This document shows, in pieces, positions 43,778 to 55,435 of a stretch of 64,000 nucleotides of DNA. Made by a program: the position numbers and the translations under genes. Location: positions 141,678,926-141,742,925 of the forward strand of contig BSWB01000004.1 of the NCBI GenBank assembly GCA_033239125.1. Reading direction: 5' to 3'. The DNA comes from Fagopyrum homotropicum (lineage: Eukaryota > Streptophyta > Magnoliopsida > Caryophyllales > Polygonaceae). The notes under the pieces were generated by a model. That model was not told the DNA's origin. It worked only from the letters and a program-made list of their open reading frames with translations, and did not search any database. The first letter of the stretch is position 1, and each line of letters starts with the position of its first letter.

Positions 43778-44698
43778 TTATATCTTTTCTTCGCCTATAT
43801 GGAATGACAGCTGGCCGTTCTTGCAATCTACCATACATCCGGATGTTGCAAGGAATGGTCTCCCAAGGATGATGGGAACCGGATAATCTGCAGGGATGTC
43901 AAGAACGACAAAATCTATTGGGATGTAAAACTTACCGAGCTTTACTGGAATGTCTTCTAATATCCCCACCGGCTTAGTGGTGGAACGATCAGCCATGTAG
44001 AGTGTGATCTTCACCGGTCTAGGCTCTCCTAGACCAACTGCCTTGCATAGAGCGAGAGGTATGATACTCACACTCGCTCCAAGATTACAAAATGCATAAT
44101 AGGTAGCTTCTCCCAAAGTGATGGGTATGCAAAAAGATCCTAGATCACGGAGCTTGGGTGGCATATTCTCCGTCATAGTCTTGATGAGTTCGGATGACTC
44201 CATACTCATCTTGACTTCTCCTATATCTTCCAATTTCCTCTTGTTAGAGAGGATCTCCTTGAGGAATTTCCCGTAAGCCGGCATACCTAAAATTGCTTCC
44301 ATAAAAGGTATGTTAATATGTAGCTTACTCATAAGTTCTACAAACTTACCAAAATGTTTATCTAGGCGTGCACACGCTCTAGATTGAGGGAAAGATAGAG
44401 GTGGTTTGTAAGCGGGAGGAGGAACATAGACTTCTTCCTTCTCCTTTGCCTCTCCTTCTTTTGTGGTGGTATCGACTACTTTGGGTTGGGGATCGGTGGT
44501 TGTTTTGCCGCTCCTAGTAGTTATTGCCATAACCCTTCCCTTTGGGTTATCTTCCGTCTTCCCGGGAAGTTTCCCTTGATCTCTTGGAACTTCTCCGGCT
44601 TTGTTGAATACTTGGTTTTCTAAAGCTTTGTGAGCTTTGTCAACCGAAGTTATATAACTCTCTAGCCCTTGTAGCTTCCCTAGGATTGTCTCTAGCAT
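43778..44698 (-). pseudogene. B gag C-terminus and protease
   Basis: 306 codons: conserved MLETILGKLQGLE, KGRVMAITTRSG, the LDKHFGKFVELMSKLHINIPF segment, then protease. The active site reads N-L-G-A-S here, where A1, A2 and A4 have D-L-G-A-S, so the catalytic Asp is lost and this protease should be dead unless the sequence is in error. IILGRPFL is kept. Bounded by TAG near 44732 and TAA near 43778. Confidence 0.85.
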
Positions 44699-44731
44699 GA
44701 GATCGGGTTTACTTGATCCGCTTGATTGTCC

Positions 44732-46183
44732 CTAGCTCGTTAAAGGGGTAGAAGAAGATGGAGGTGTTAGAGCCTTTTCAGCATGAGAGTAAGGATTACC
44801 TGGATTTTGCTGATTTGACCTCCAATTGTTGTTATTTGAGTTCCTATTGTTGTTGTTATTCCAATTGGAGTTTCGGTTGTTATTGTTGTTGTTACTCCAA
44901 TTGGAATTCCTATTGTCACTCCTTTGATTGTTGTCTCTTCCCATGTAGTTGGCTTCTTGCTCCTTAGTCTTTTGAAGACTTGTTTTGAGTACTTCCCTCA
45001 ATTCCTTGATGTCATCCTTGAGAGAGAATATTTGTGTTTGAGCAGCTTGGTTCAACTTGGCTCCCGAATCACCTTGATTCCGGCTAATTGAATCCACCTT
45101 CCGGTGGGAATACTTCTCAATCACTTCGGCTTGCTTCTCAATGAAGTCCCAAGCATCATCTTCTCTCATGTCCATGAATGTGCCACAAGAGAGAGATTGG
45201 AGATTGAATTGTGTCTCCACATCCCATCCTTTGTAGTAGATCTCCAATAATTCCAGCTTGGAAATGCCATGGTGTGGGCAATCCAACAAGAGATCTTGAA
45301 ACCTTTCCCAAGATTGAAACAAGCTTTCATTAGGTTTCATAGAAAAAGCATTTATTTTACCTCTTAATTCCGCCGTTTTGGATGGCGGAAAGAACTTGGT
45401 GAGGAATTCCGAAGACAATTCCTCCCATGTAGCTAGCTTTGCAACTGGAAGTGTTTGGTACCAAGCTAGAGCCTTGTCCTTCAAAGAAAAGAAGAACGGT
45501 TTGATCTTGTAATTGCTTGTAGTAGCCTTCTTCGGCTTCATAGTCTCCATGAGAATCTCAAAATTCTGCAAGTGTTGGTGTGGAGATTCAGTACTTGCTC
45601 CGCCATATTGACTTTGGCGAACCATGGTGATGACTTGTGGTGAGAAGCTAAACTCTTGGATGTCTTCAGCTCCGAAATCCACACCTAGACGACGTGGTTG
45701 CTGAATTGGATCCATTCGTTGCCCCAAAGTTTGGGGTCTATCACCGTCATTAACAGCTCTTACATTCCTAGTTGGAAGGCGAGGAACAACCCGTGGTTTT
45801 GGGGTGTTCCGAATAGGACGAAGTAGTGGATCGATCTCCTCAAGTTCCGGCATGTCCGGATCTATCTCTTCATCATCGGATGAGTCATTTCGAATGGATT
45901 TAGTTGGCGTCTTGACTTTCTTCTTCTTCCTGGATTCGTTCAACTCCAACTTCATGTCCAGCATCATGGCTCTTAGTTCATCAATCTGAAATTGATGACT
46001 CGTTTCAGCATCTTTTCGTGCCTTCTCACTCAAATGGAGTTGGCGTTGAGCTTTATTCAGTTCAGCCTGGTAGTTTCTCTCATCGTTTTCAGCCATTTTC
46101 TTTTCCTTCAACTTTTTCCTCAAAGTTCTCTCCAATTCGGGATCGAACGGGACTAGATCTTTAGTGGATCTAGTCTTTCGCAT
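44732..46183 (-). CDS. gag: B gag, ends at premature stop
   Basis: 483 codons from the ATG at 46183, chosen because MRKT.. matches the start of A2, A4 and E6 gag. N-terminal charged coiled coil (residues about 15-105), gag core about 190-330 (AWYQTLP, FFPPSKTAELRGK, QSWERF), then an Asn-rich tract (about 425-470). No CCHC knuckle. It ends at a TAG where A2 has CAG; the homologous frame continues directly at 44698. Confidence 0.88.
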   Translation of the reverse strand: MRKTRSTKDLVPFDPELERTLRKKLKEKKMAENDERNYQAELNKAQRQLHLSEKARKDAETSHQFQIDELRAMMLDMKLELNESRKKKKVKTPTKSIRNDSSDDEEIDPDMPELEEIDPLLRPIRNTPKPRVVPRLPTRNVRAVNDGDRPQTLGQRMDPIQQPRRLGVDFGAEDIQEFSFSPQVITMVRQSQYGGASTESPHQHLQNFEILMETMKPKKATTSNYKIKPFFFSLKDKALAWYQTLPVAKLATWEELSSEFLTKFFPPSKTAELRGKINAFSMKPNESLFQSWERFQDLLLDCPHHGISKLELLEIYYKGWDVETQFNLQSLSCGTFMDMREDDAWDFIEKQAEVIEKYSHRKVDSISRNQGDSGAKLNQAAQTQIFSLKDDIKELREVLKTSLQKTKEQEANYMGRDNNQRSDNRNSNWSNNNNNNRNSNWNNNNNRNSNNNNWRSNQQNPGNPYSHAEKALTPPSSSTPLTS

Positions 46184-46286
46184 ATACCTAAAGAACCTGC
46201 AAATATCACTCAAGTAGACAAATCAAATCACAAGAGCAAGAGCTCTCAAGCTAGACAACCGAAAACCGAATTTGGTCTAGACCAAA

Positions 46287-46304
46287 TCCCCAGCAACGGC
46301 GCCA
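46287..46304 (-). promoter_or_regulatory. B primer-binding site
   Basis: TGGCGCCGTTGCTGGGGA on the element strand, one mismatch from the tRNA-Asp complement, six bases from the LTR. Confidence 0.88.
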
Positions 46305-47843
46305 AAAATTTGTTCGCTCAAAAGGTGTGTGCGTCAAAGTCTTAAATTTATATCTAGAACTCAAAGCAAAGCGAACCCGCAGTGTACGGATCAGCTGTAG
46401 TGAGGTAAGAATTCCAGAGTCGAACTCAGGGATTTGGTGAGAATAAATTCAACTTTAATTATCTAGCGAAAATGCAAAAGCTTTTGTGATCAAATAAGGA
46501 TAAAATGATTCCAAGGATTCAAGTATCTGATTTCGGCTTTAGATTCAAGACACTTCTATAGATATAGGACAGAGTTTATATTGCCAAGATTAAATGTTCA
46601 AAAGTAGATATCGTACGGTGAAGTTCCGAAACCTATATAACTAATCTAAAGGTTCTCTCTATAAGGGTTGTTGAGGCTGCAATATAGAAAGATCTTAAGA
46701 CAAGAATTATGTTCAAACTAACTATCTAAAACTTCAGGATATGACTCTCCAAAGCAAGAATAGAAAGCACACTTAGAATCTTAATAAAGGATGTTGAGTC
46801 TCTTTACTACCCAAATCTTGAAATCTTAATCTATTAAATGTAAAATCAGGTTTGAAGCGTCTTCATACATTCAATTAGAGGGCAAAAAGGTTAATCAAGG
46901 TTGGGATTTAGGCAAGGATTAGTTTTGATTAAAGATTGATTCAATTAAGGTTCGTCAGAAGAATAAATCGGGCTGTTCATAAGAAAATCGGCCGATTTAC
47001 TCAAGAACAGTCCGATTTTCCTGTTGTCGCAAAACTAAAATCTAAACTCTCAGGGTCCTAATGTTTGAATGAGTTCAGTCTATCATCATCTAAGCCTTAA
47101 TCATCAACTATTCTCCCCAGAATCACAAAGGTTTTAGCCAACCATTTTCAAAATCGAATCAAATTAATTATTGAGAGAAATATCACAAAGAAACCGAATC
47201 TTGAATAAAAATTCCAAAAACATTCAAATCTGTAAGCGATTGTCAAAACAAATCAATGTATCTCTTAAACAACTCAAATTCGTGCTCAAAAACAACAAGT
47301 ACTTCAATGAACAAAGAAATCTCACAACTAGAATCAAGATCAACTTCCCGGCAAAGAATACTTCAATCTTCCTCCAAGAATCTTCGAATTCTCTCAAACG
47401 TGTAAAGATTTCCCGCTGCGGCCTCATCGTTTCCGTTCCTAGGGTTCTCCTCTATAGTTTCTTGCAAGTGGGCCGTTTGGCAAAACTCTCCTCTAGCCCA
47501 AAAGAATTGGGCTTTGTGTCGTCTTTTCATTTGGCCGAAAAACAGAATAAATCGACCCAGGCGATTTATGCACAAAATCGTTCGAATTCTTGAAGGGAAA
47601 ATCGTCCGATTTATGTACATATTGACACGATTTTCTTCAACAGAAAGTGCTTTACTCTTGGCTCGTTTTCTATGCTTCTCCTTTGCAATTCCTTAGCTCT
47701 TTATGACTCCTTTAAGATTCCTTTAGCTTCCTTAACATCCCTAGATGCTCCTTGCTCCGCTTTTGCTCCCAATTCCACTCCATTTACCTATAATTCATCA
47801 AAAACTCGTGTAGACCTCTATTTCCGACAAATGATTGAATAGA

Positions 47844-49601
47844 TGTTCGCTCCAAACGGTGTGTGCAAGCTTTAAATTTATAACCCTAGATTTAAGCTTA
47901 AAACAAGGATGCGAACCCGCAGTGTACGGGTCAATCGTAGTAAAAAGCAAGAAAATTCCAGGGGTCGATCACAGGGACTCGGTGAAACAAAGTCAATAAC
48001 GGTAAGCTTCGTGAATACTAACCACAAGAGCAATTAACACAATCAAAGATGAATAAGAAGTCAATAAAGCAAACATGCAATTCTAGGGATTAAAGCATCT
48101 AGTTGTGGTTCCAACTCAAGATCTATAGATAAGCGGACAAAGCTGAGATTTTTGCGTAGGGAAGGTGTTACTAAGTGGAATAGATCACCGGGTAAGTCTC
48201 ACTACTCACTAATCCTAAACCGTAACTCCTATTACCGGGTAAGTCTCAAGGAATCAAGATAAAGAACTATAACCTCAAACTAACGCACCATCTAAGGGAA
48301 TAGAATCAACCTTTACCGGGTAAGTCTCAGGCTAACTCACAAAGATGGGATGGAAGCACACTCAAACCCCAATAAAGGATAAACCTTTATTACCTACACT
48401 TATGATCGTTGGTATACAAACTAAGGAATTACCGGGTAAGTCTCATCCTAAGCTTGCATTGAACCAGAAAGGTGTAATAAGAATAGGATTTGGCAAACTC
48501 TAACACTTAACTCTCAATTATGGATCAGATAAGTCACCTCGGTCAGCCAGTTTCCACCCCGGCCGAGATGTTCATCGACTGAACGAGATGCTTAGGGTTA
48601 AGGTCAAAGACTCGAACTTTTAGGGTCCTACTGGAATCTAAGATTATTCTATCATTGTTTTTCCCACAACCTTCAGCCAATCACCCTAGAATCACACAAG
48701 GAAATTAGCCACTCGTCATCATTATGAAAGTATTAAAATATATGGGAAGAAGGTGAATATTTGAACAAGAAGAATTTAAGGAAAAAGACTTCAATAACTG
48801 AATCAAATATCACAACAAAAGCGTTCCTTGGATAGCAATCCAACAAGACAAGACAACAAGTGAGGGAATTGAAGACAATCTTACAAAACCCTCCAAAAAG
48901 CTATAAAAGCTATAGACTTCAATCTTCCTTCAACCTTCAAAAAGGTTCTTCGAATCTCTCCCAACTGGAGTAGGCTGCTGCTGCTGCGTACTATAAACCC
49001 TGATCGACGGTATAGCGTGATTGTATGCGGGATGTAAGCGGGGCTCCTTGATTTGTGGAAATCCAACCCTTTTTATAGGAAAATAACCCTCCAAAGATAA
49101 AACATCTTAGAAAGATCTTTTCCCATAAAAATAGGTAAAATATTAGATCTTCTTCCTTCCAGGAGCCAAGCCCAAAAATATAAGATCACATTCCAATTTT
49201 AAAAGATCTCATCCAAGAATAAAATATTCTCGCCGCGTCCTAGGTGTTCGCCTCGGTCGAGTCGGCGTCTCTGGATCACCTCGGTCGAGATGAATCTCTG
49301 GTCAACCGAGGTGAGTCACAACTGAATGTGAAATCTCTCAAAACTGGTCCAAAGTAAATCTTTAATCCATGGCTATGCTCCCTGGATGTAGCTCCAAATG
49401 ACTCATGACTCCTTTTGCTCCTTTTTGATGCGAAACGTGCCATTTTACCTACGATTACAACAAAACTAGGTGTAGACCTCGATTCTCGCAAAGGTAGATG
49501 AAATGGTAGTAAAATCACATAATATACATACAAACATGCAGATTATGAAAGATAAAACGTCCAAACAAACCCCAAAATATAGACTATAATTCATGCTATC
49601 A
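47844..49601 (-). mobile_element. LTR C: solo LTR nested in B's 5' LTR
   Basis: 1758 bp TG..CA with perfect 5-bp duplication ATAGA at 47839-47843 and 49602-49606. No internal region, so the product of LTR-LTR recombination. TATA-like CTATAAAAAGG near 49068-49078. Palindromes of the CACCTCG..CGAGGTG type upstream (49231-49316) and in the leader (48536-48595). Four perfect GAGACTTACCCGGT motifs at 48187, 48234, 48315 and 48431. A plus-strand copy is at 60198. Confidence 0.95.
49231..49316 (-). promoter_or_regulatory. Palindrome cluster of LTR C (CACCTCG/CGAGGTG type)
   Basis: CGCCTCGGTCGAG, CACCTCGGTCGAGATG and CAACCGAGGTG within 86 bp, upstream of the TATA box as in the other LTRs. The homologous cluster in the 60198 copy includes the perfect CACCTCG-AC-CGAGGTG at 60527-60542. 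Confidence 0.7.
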
Positions 49602-49702
49602 ATAGAACATAAAAGGCACACAAAATCTCTCTAAATGCAAGGTAAACTGAGACAATCTTCTATAATATGCATGAATATGATGATACATAATTCATGTCAT
49701 CA

Positions 49703-50570
49703 CCTACCCACGATCTTGAGCTGGTTGCAATGATTAATTTGTTGAAGATCTGGCGGCATTATCGTTATGGAGCTACGTGTGAGATCTTCATAGACCATAA
49801 GAGCCTGAAGTACATATTCACTCAACGGGAGTTGAATAACTGCCAGAGGAGATGGTTAGAGTTGATTAAGAACTTCGATATGGAGATTTTGTACCACCAA
49901 GAGAAGGCGAATGTGGTCGCCAATGCTCTTAGTAGGAGGACACTTCGAGAGGAGGCGATAGCTCGACTAATGATTCAGCCTCGGTTGCAGAGGGACTTAG
50001 CATGGTTAGAGGTATATATCCGGTTTTCGGATACGGACAACCACTTGTCCGCTTTGGAGATGCTACTTGATCTGTCGGGAGAGATCCAACAAAAGCAGGA
50101 AAGTTGTCTGGTTTTGAAGAGGATCCCGGATAGAATGTCCCGAGGAGAAGCACCACAATTTACAATGGGTGCAGATGGGTTGTTGATACGCCAGGAGCGT
50201 GTATGCTTACCGTCAGACAAAGAGTTGAGACAACGGATTTTGCAGGAGGCCCATACTACACCTTACTTTGTGCACCCAGGTGCGAGTAAGATGTTACAGG
50301 ACATCAGACAATCTTATTGGTGGGACGGGCTTAAGTCAAATGTGGCTAGATGCGTAGCCAAGTGTGCGACCTGCTAGTAGGTTAGGATTGAGCACCATAG
50401 GCCAATAGGAGAGTTTCACCCACTGTCGGTATTGTAGTGGAAGTGGGAGGACATCTCTATGGATTTTGTTACCGGTCTGAGACCGAGTAGGAGCTTTGAC
50501 GTGATTTAGGTGGTGGTAGATCAGTTGACAAAGACCACACATTACATCCCTATTAGGGAAACATGACCAG
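49703..50570 (+). pseudogene. Chromovirus-like RNase H end and integrase start
   Basis: Continuation of 32341-34864 after B. RNase H C-terminus (LKIWRHYRYG, DHKSLKYIFTQ, VVANALSRR), then the integrase zinc finger (H..H..C-x2-C ending in CVAKCATC at about 50377), a stop, and decayed core sequence with DFVTGL near 50464. It is cut at 50570 by A4 before the rest of the catalytic core and any chromodomain, which would be expected to the right of this window. Confidence 0.82.
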
Positions 50571-52419
50571 TGATAACACGATTTATGACTTAGGTTTAGG
50601 CACTCATTTAGATAGTTTTTCCGCGCATTCATGCATAGTTTAGCACTAGTTCATGACGTTTGCACATAATTCATGTATTTTGTCGAGATAGACGTCTACA
50701 CGGACTTTTGCATGTTTTGTAGGTATTTTGGGAGCTTTAGGAGCTTAATCGATACATTTGAGGATCGTTCCTCGTAATGACACACCTTCGGACTCATTGG
50801 GAAGCAAGCTAGGAGCTAAGAAGGACACATGGGAGCTTGTTGGTGCATGCCATGTACCAAATTGTGGCTTGATGATCCATATAGTGCAAAAGCACCAAAA
50901 CCACGGTCACTGGAAGAACCACGCCCGTGGAAATAGGCCATGGTTTTCCCCAGATAGCTGCGACATCTGTCCCACGATCTTCATGGCCGACTCTTGCAAT
51001 TTGTTGAGGATATAAGGTGGTCCTGCAAGCTATTAGGGGTATCTCTCATCATTCCATTCTCTCCCACACTCTCAACAACACATATTCTCTCATTGGAAGA
51101 TTGGATTGGAGCTACTCTTGGAGGAGAAGAAAGGCTTCCATTGGAGAAGAAGAGAAGAACACACCATTCTTAGTTTTTCATAGTTTTTAGAGAGATTTTG
51201 GAGCAACTTGTTGAAGACGTTTTGCAAGGGTTTGTAAGAAACGATTGAACCTTCTTTGGAAGGGTTGTAAGTCCTTCTTGAACTCATATTCAGCTTGGAT
51301 TTCTTTGTTCCTCTTGTTTCATCTTTTTTTCATTTCATTTCCTTGCTATGGAAGCCATGAATGTATGCTTGTTGAGTTTGATTGTTAAGATGCATGTTGT
51401 TGGCTAAATAGATGCGATTCTAGGGTAAGGGAAAGATGGTTATGGCTTGGACTATGATAGAATGTACTTAGATGTACCTTTGGATGAATTGTTTGCTCGA
51501 ACCTAGCCTCTGTTGTAAATCACGGCCTGCTCTAGTACATTCCACGGCCGTGGTTCTTGATGAACTACCCGTGATTTTGACTGACTTGCTTGTTTTGATG
51601 AATCTAAGTGCTAGGATGTTAGATTGTTGAAATCCTAGTGTTTGTTGAGCTAAATCTAGCTTAGGGTGACCTAATGTTAGCAACTAAGTAGAAGAAGAGA
51701 CCTACCCGGTGATTCTTGCCCTTAGATACCGAAGATGACGAACTCTAGGTAGCAGTGAGCCTCACGAGCCGCTATTGGACTGAGTGTGCTAGGATAAGTG
51801 TTTAGGACTTGCCTTCCCGAGACTTACCCGGTAAGGAGAGGTTAGATCCCTAGATAACCATCCGGTTTGTGTAGATATCCCTATCTTAGGATCCTAGAGA
51901 CTTACCCGGTGATAGGACCTTAGGTGCGGGATTTATGGATCATGAGACCTATCCGGTAATTGATCCCACTTGAGAAACATTCCTTCCCAACATACCATAG
52001 TTTACCCAAGGTTGATTAGAAGCTTGAGTCCAATGCCATAATCGGAATTCCCAATCCCTAGAATCCTCTTTTCTCCCTTTGATCACATATTTCGTGTTTG
52101 CCTTGTTTATTTGTGTTTTAGCTTGATTTCTTAGTTTGCTTTGCCATCTTATATCATTGTGATCCTTGATTGAACACCACACAAAACCAAACCCAAAAAC
52201 ATTGAGATTTTCATTTCTTTATTTCTTTCTCTTTTCTTGGCTTAGATCAACACTATCCTTAGTCACTATTGATTCAATTTCACCTTAGTCTTTTTGTTCG
52301 ACCTCGGAATACTATCCTTACTACAAAACGACCCATACACTGTGGGTTCGCTAGGAGTTAGGAAAAGTATAACGAGTATAAATTTAAGACTTTTGCGTGT
52401 CACAAATCTTAGCGTAACA
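50571..52419 (+). repeat. A4 5' LTR
   Basis: 1849 bp TG..CA. TAGACGTCTA palindrome about 120 bp from the start. Palindrome cluster at 50898-50946, block GTCCCACGATCT at 50969-50980, TATA-like TATAAGG at 51011-51017, and a leader site TTCCACGGCCGTGGTT near 51540. Array motif at 51697, 51819, 51897 and 51944 (two perfect, two with one or two changes). Confidence 0.93.
51697..51957 (+). promoter_or_regulatory. Four-copy GAGACTTACCCGGT array in A4 leader
   Basis: Start-to-start spacings 122, 78, 47, matching E3 (123, 77, 47), E6 (122, 76, 46) and LTR C (116, 81, 47). Confidence 0.75.
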
Positions 52420-52425
52420 AGTTTT

Positions 52426-52443
52426 TGGCGCCGTTGCCGGGGA
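52426..52443 (+). promoter_or_regulatory. A4 primer-binding site (tRNA-Asp)
   Basis: Exact TGGCGCCGTTGCCGGGGA, six bases after the LTR. Confidence 0.92.
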
Positions 52444-52560
52444 CTAGGTCTAGATTGAGTCATTCTTGTGATTGTTTATAGTGTAGGTCTTTCTTGTTGC
52501 TTTTGATCTTGTTTGGTTTGTGTCTTTGCATTTTCAGGACATCTCTCACTCTTTAGGTGT

Positions 52561-54112
52561 ATGCGAAGATCTCATGGCAAGGATTTAGCTCCATTCGATC
52601 CCGAACCGGAGCAAACCCTTAAAGCTAGATCGAAGAGCATTATAAAGGAGAAAGAGATGGCCGCAAGAGATCTTCAAGCTGAGTTGGATGGGGCTTTAGA
52701 GCAAATTAGGATAAGGGATGAAGCCTTGGAAAATGAAAGGAGACTTGCCAATGAGAGGCAAGAAGCAATTAGGAGGGAGATTGAAGAGATTAGGCAAGCC
52801 CTTGTGCGAAGAGAGCCTAACCCTCAACAACCTCCACCTCCACCACCACAACCGCAGCCGGCGGTTAATATTCGGGTTGTGCCCATTGCTATTGAAGAAC
52901 CACAAACGTTAGGGCAACGTATGGATCCGGCTCAAAGAGCACACCGTCCGGGTGTGAACTTAGGAGATCTCGCAGCCCATGATTACGAGCTCCGCCCTCA
53001 AGTTCTACAAATGATCCGGCATAATCAATTTGGAGGGATGGAAGGAGGGTCTTCTCATCAACACTTGATGAACTACGAGATATTGATGGAGACTCTAAGG
53101 CCGCCTAGATTGGAGAACAACAACCATAAGCTTAGGGCTTTTTCCTTCTCGCTTAAGGATAAAGCCTTGGCTTGGTATCAATCTATTCCACAAGGGCGAG
53201 TGAGTACTTGGGAGGAAATGACTACTGAGTTCTTGACTAAGTTTTTCCCACCTTCCAAGACTACCGAGCTAAGAGGGAAGATCAATGCCTTTGTAATGAA
53301 GGATAGAGAAAGCCTATTTAAATCTTGGGAGAGGTTGAAGGACATTCTCCTAGATTGTCCACACCATGGTATACCAAAAATTGAGCTATTGGAGATCTAC
53401 TTCAAGGGACTTGATGAAGATAGCCAATTCAAGCTTCAATCTCTTTCTGGTGGGACTTTCATGGAAAAGAATGTGATTGAAGCTTGGGAGTTTGTAGAAA
53501 AACAAGCTTTGGTGATTGAAAAGTACTCCCATAGGAAGAGTGATGGGAGGAAACCGGGAGCATATGAGGTGAGTGAAGTCACCATGAGCAACTTTAAACT
53601 CGATGTAATCAACAATGAGCGTAAGTCTTTGAGGAAAATTGTGTGCCACATCTTTGAAGAGTCAAGCAAACCCTCAAGTGCAAGTGCAAGAAAACTTGTC
53701 TTCCAAGGAGGAAGATGTGAACTATATGGGAAGGGGCAATTACAACAACTATCAAGGCCCAAGGAACTTCAACAACAACCGGCAATTCAACAATTACCGG
53801 CCGAACCACAACCATCCTGAGTTTTCCTATTCTAACCCGGACGGAGCCTTGAACCCTCCCGCTTCCACAAGCGCAGCTCCACCACCAAAGGCTTCACAAG
53901 AACCTCCACCCGGATTTACTCAACCTCCAAAGGATAGAACCGAGATGATGTTTGAGCAATTGCTTGGAAGGTTGAGTGGTCTTGAGAGCACGGTGACTTC
54001 CATTTCTAAAGCTCAAAAGGTGTTGGAAGCACAAGTGTTCCAAAAGGCGGGAGAAGCTCATAGAGATCCGAAAAAGCTTCCCGGAAGAACCGAAGATAAC
54101 CCAAGAGGCTAA
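52561..54112 (+). pseudogene. gag: A4 gag, frameshifted
   Basis: ATG at 52561 (MRRSHGKDL, as in E6). N-terminal coiled coil residues about 15-85 with poly-Pro after it; gag core about 170-300 (AWYQSIP, FFPPSKTTELRGK, KSWERL). The frame changes near 53600-53640; the second part (53639-54112) has the Asn-rich NYNNY tract and a Pro-rich region, and stops at TAA 54110-54112 where the relatives read through into PR. No CCHC knuckle. Confidence 0.85.
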
Positions 54113-55435
54113 GTGTTGGCCATTACAACAAGAAGTGGGCTGAGCATGAAGGATCCCTTGCCTAAGGGAAATGATAAAGGGAAGAAAGTGGTGATAGAGG
54201 AAGAGCCATTGCAAGAAGATGGAGGCAAGAGCAAGGATGATGAGCCAACATATGTGGCACCACCTCCATACAAGCCACCACTATCATTCCCACAATCACG
54301 AGCAAGAGCTCGCTTGGACAAACACTTCGGTAAATTCCTTGAACTTATGTCTAAATTGCAAATTAACATTCCGTTCATGGATGCTATTCTAGGTATGCCG
54401 GCATATGGTAAGTTCTTGAAGGAAATACTCTCCACCAAAAGGAAGTTGGAAGAGTATGGGGAAGTGAGGATGACGAAGAGGTCCTCAGAATTGATCCAAA
54501 CCATGAAGGAGGAGATGCCTCCTAAGCTAAGAGATCCGGGATCCTTTTGTGTGCCAATTGGAGTGGGAGAAGTGAAGTATGAAGCCCTATGTGATCTTGG
54601 GGCAAGTGTAAGCATCATCCCGCTTGCGCTTTGCAACAAGGTTGGGCTAGGAGAGCCAAAGCCGGTCAAGATGACACTTTACATGGCGGACCGTTCGATA
54701 ACCCATCCCGTTGGAATCTTGGAAGACATACAAGTGCAACTAGGGAAGTTCTATGTGCCCATAGACTTCGTTGTTTTGGACATCCCGGCGGATTATCCGG
54801 TTCCTATCATCTTGGGGAGACCTTTCCTAGCCACTTCCGAATGTTTGGTGGATTGCAAAAATGGAATTCTCTCCTTCAACATTGGAGAAGAGAATATTAA
54901 GTTCAAACTATCCACAATGATGAAGGGGCCAACCCTTGGTGAAGATGTGTTCAACATTGTCGAGCAAGAGGAGTCTAGAGAAGTTGTGAGCTTGATCTTG
55001 ATCAAGGACCCCTTGGAGAAGGTTCTTAGCTTAAGTTTGATGGAGGAAGGAGTTGAGGAGGCTTGCAATGAAGAAATCAAGGCTTTGGATGCATTGAAAA
55101 TGGTGACAAGAGCTGAATTTGAAGTACACGAAGGTGTGTTGAATTGCTGTGTGAACCACAGCCTGGGGGGAAGAACCACGCCCGTGGTTTTGCCCGTGGA
55201 ACCTACTGGAGTGCTCCGAAAGGCTAGCTTAGCAAGTTCCACGGCCGTGGTTGTGCCAGAGCCCGTGATTTTGCCCGTGGTTTCCCCAGAAACTGCATTG
55301 GTAGTTGATCAAGCTTCAAGGAGCTTTGGGAGTCTTCCATGGCTTTGGATTCATCTCAACCAACATTGTATGGAGCGTCTCCAACCGATAAAGGTCCTCC
55401 TAAACTTGAACTTAAACCCCTCCCCTCTCATTTGA
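54113..55435 (+). pseudogene. A4 protease and linker
   Basis: 440 codons. LDKHFGKFLELMSKLQINIPF segment, then protease with D-L-G-A-S at 54593-54607 and IILGRPFL. The linker follows. Its DNA at 55148-55285 holds a palindrome cluster including TTCCACGGCCGTGG at 55237-55250 and the GGAGTGCTCC phrase also seen in the A1 and A2 LTRs. The frame shifts before RT near 55330-55400. Confidence 0.85.

Larger units (their letters stand above)
34865..49702 (-). mobile_element. B: complete Athila-type LTR retrotransposon
   Basis: Two LTRs of exactly 1629 bp each (once nested solo LTR C and one copy of its target duplication are removed), tRNA-Asp-type PBS, gag, PR, RT-RNaseH-IN, ORF3, PPT, target duplication CCTAC. 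I count about 15 LTR differences by eye (about 0.9%), so it is the youngest datable insertion here. Only a few stops and one frameshift break its frames. Its palindromes are all of the AAATCGG/CCGATTT type. Confidence 0.96.
46311..49702 (-). repeat. B 5' LTR, split by solo LTR C
   Basis: 46311-47843 plus 49607-49702 gives 1629 bp, the same as the 3' LTR. Perfect AAATCGGCCGATTT at 46985-46998. Confidence 0.95.
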
